Assembly (NCBI GenBank): GCA_946479125.1
Contig: CAMLET010000003.1
Location: 1 to 22,465, forward strand
Reading direction: 5' to 3'
DNA: 22,465 nt
Source of the DNA: an uncultured Flavobacteriales bacterium
GTDB lineage: Bacteria > Bacteroidota > Bacteroidia > Flavobacteriales > Crocinitomicaceae
The notes under the pieces are model-generated. The model was given only the letters and a program-made list of their open reading frames with translations, was not told where the DNA came from and made no database searches. The translations under genes were made by a program, and so were the position numbers. Shown piece by piece: positions 22,063 through 22,465 of this stretch; the first letter of the stretch is position 1, and the number at the start of each line of letters is the position of its first letter.

Positions 22063-22090
22063 GTAGGGGCAGCTCGCGAGCTGCCCCTAC
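22063..22090. repeat. 28-bp perfect GC-rich palindrome
   Basis: The half-site GTAGGGGCAGCTCG (22063-22076) is followed immediately by its exact reverse complement (22077-22090), with no spacer. Its GC content contrasts sharply with the AT-rich surroundings. No T-run follows on either side. It lies between the start of the lysozyme gene and the stop of the dehydrogenase gene. Similar GTAGGGG...CCCCTAC palindromes are scattered through many bacterial genomes, so this is probably one copy of a dispersed family. Confidence 0.85.
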
Positions 22091-22111
22091 CGTTATTCAA
22101 TTAAAGTCAAA

Positions 22112-22465
22112 TCATTTTTTAAAATTCGGAGCTACGATCAAGTCCTTCGTTCCGTGTCCCCAAGAGTAGAATCCTTCTCCTGTTTTCACTCCTTTTTTAC
22201 CAGCGGTAACCATGTTTACCAATAACGGACACGGTGCATATTTCGGATTTCCGAAACCATCGTGTAATACTTCAAGGATTGCCAAACAAACGTCTAAACC
22301 AATAAAGTCAGCCAATTGCAAAGGACCCATCGGATGCGCCATTCCCAATTTCATTACAGTATCAATTTCTTCAACTCCTGCAACACCTTCAAACAAAGTG
22401 TAAATTGCTTCGTTGATCATGGGCATTAAAATTCTGTTTGCTACGAATCCAGGGTAATCGTTTAC
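22112..22465 (-). CDS. 3-hydroxybutyryl-CoA dehydrogenase-type enzyme, C-terminal part (partial)
   Basis: The frame is open to the window edge and gives 117 residues before the stop, so the start and the NAD-binding domain lie outside. The visible part is the C-terminal helical dimerization and substrate domain of the 3-hydroxyacyl-CoA dehydrogenase family: [18 protein letters not shown], then [40 protein letters not shown], and [14 protein letters not shown] near the end. The catalytic His-Glu pair would be upstream of the edge. The single-domain length of this end fits Hbd/PaaH-type enzymes, which oxidise 3-hydroxyacyl-CoA with NAD in fatty acid or amino acid breakdown, rather than a fused FadB. 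The first Met visible inside (22426) is not the true start, because the conserved [12 protein letters not shown] motif extends upstream of it. Confidence 0.92.
   Translation of the reverse strand, partial: VNDYPGFVANRILMPMINEAIYTLFEGVAGVEEIDTVMKLGMAHPMGPLQLADFIGLDVCLAILEVLHDGFGNPKYAPCPLLVNMVTAGKKGVKTGEGFYSWGHGTKDLIVAPNFKK

Noticed and set aside
22112..22426. Treating the dehydrogenase as a complete 104-residue gene starting at 22426
   Set aside because: The conserved [11 protein letters not shown] motif continues upstream in the same frame to the window edge, so this is the tail of a longer gene.

Overview
The window reads as a chromosomal segment from a Bacteroidota bacterium, most likely Flavobacteriales. 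The grounds are an AT-rich composition, a protein with a type A Por/T9SS C-terminal sorting domain (4892-5905), several genes preceded by the Bacteroidota -7 box TAnnTTTG, weak Shine-Dalgarno sequences, and many exported proteins and lipoproteins. A Crocinitomicaceae/Fluviicola-like host is a guess from overall gene style and was not tested. No tRNA, rRNA, CRISPR array, transposase or phage gene is visible, and no gene-free stretch exceeds 300 bases (the longest is 5906-6182).

Layout. 1-2359 (+): the murA tail, an exported TlpA-like thioredoxin, a lipoprotein MsrB and prmC. 2476-5905 (-): a 760-residue exported protein of unknown function and a T9SS cargo protein with a clear terminator. 6183-8114 (+): an amino acid permease with a soluble insert. 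8221-10437 (-): an exported DUF4838 glycosidase-like protein. 10676-12697 (+): ffh and a small transglutaminase-like protein. 12839-15134 (-): a three-gene exported cluster of unknown protein, transglutaminase-fold protein and rhodanese lipoprotein. 15202-17619 (+): an S9D glutamyl-peptidase-like enzyme. 17709-19728 (-): a DUF2461 protein and an exported tandem rhodanese. 19914-21245 (+): a predicted outer-membrane protein with a tightly coupled lipoprotein. 21242-22015 (-): a membrane-anchored GH25 lysozyme. 22112-end (-): the C-terminal part of a 3-hydroxybutyryl-CoA dehydrogenase.

Housekeeping functions (MurA, PrmC, Ffh) are mixed with envelope proteins. Thiol and sulfur chemistry outside the cytoplasm recurs (TlpA-like redoxin, MsrB, two rhodanese proteins), but the genes are not contiguous and a common pathway is only an inference.

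The least explained signal is between the genes. Seven intergenic spaces hold 58-130 bp imperfect inverted repeats built from the same short A-rich words (AATTGAAAA, GAAAATGTA or AAAAGTTAAAAAGC). Several run exactly from one stop codon to the next, and in some cases they supply the stop codon and the last residues of the protein. A second family, CTGAGCTTGTCGAAGTA, occurs three times in the first 1.4 kb with outer arms that differ in sequence but stay complementary. A 28-bp perfect GC-rich palindrome lies at 22063-22090. I see no clear new defence, biosynthetic or mobile system; the repeat families are the best candidates for something not yet understood.
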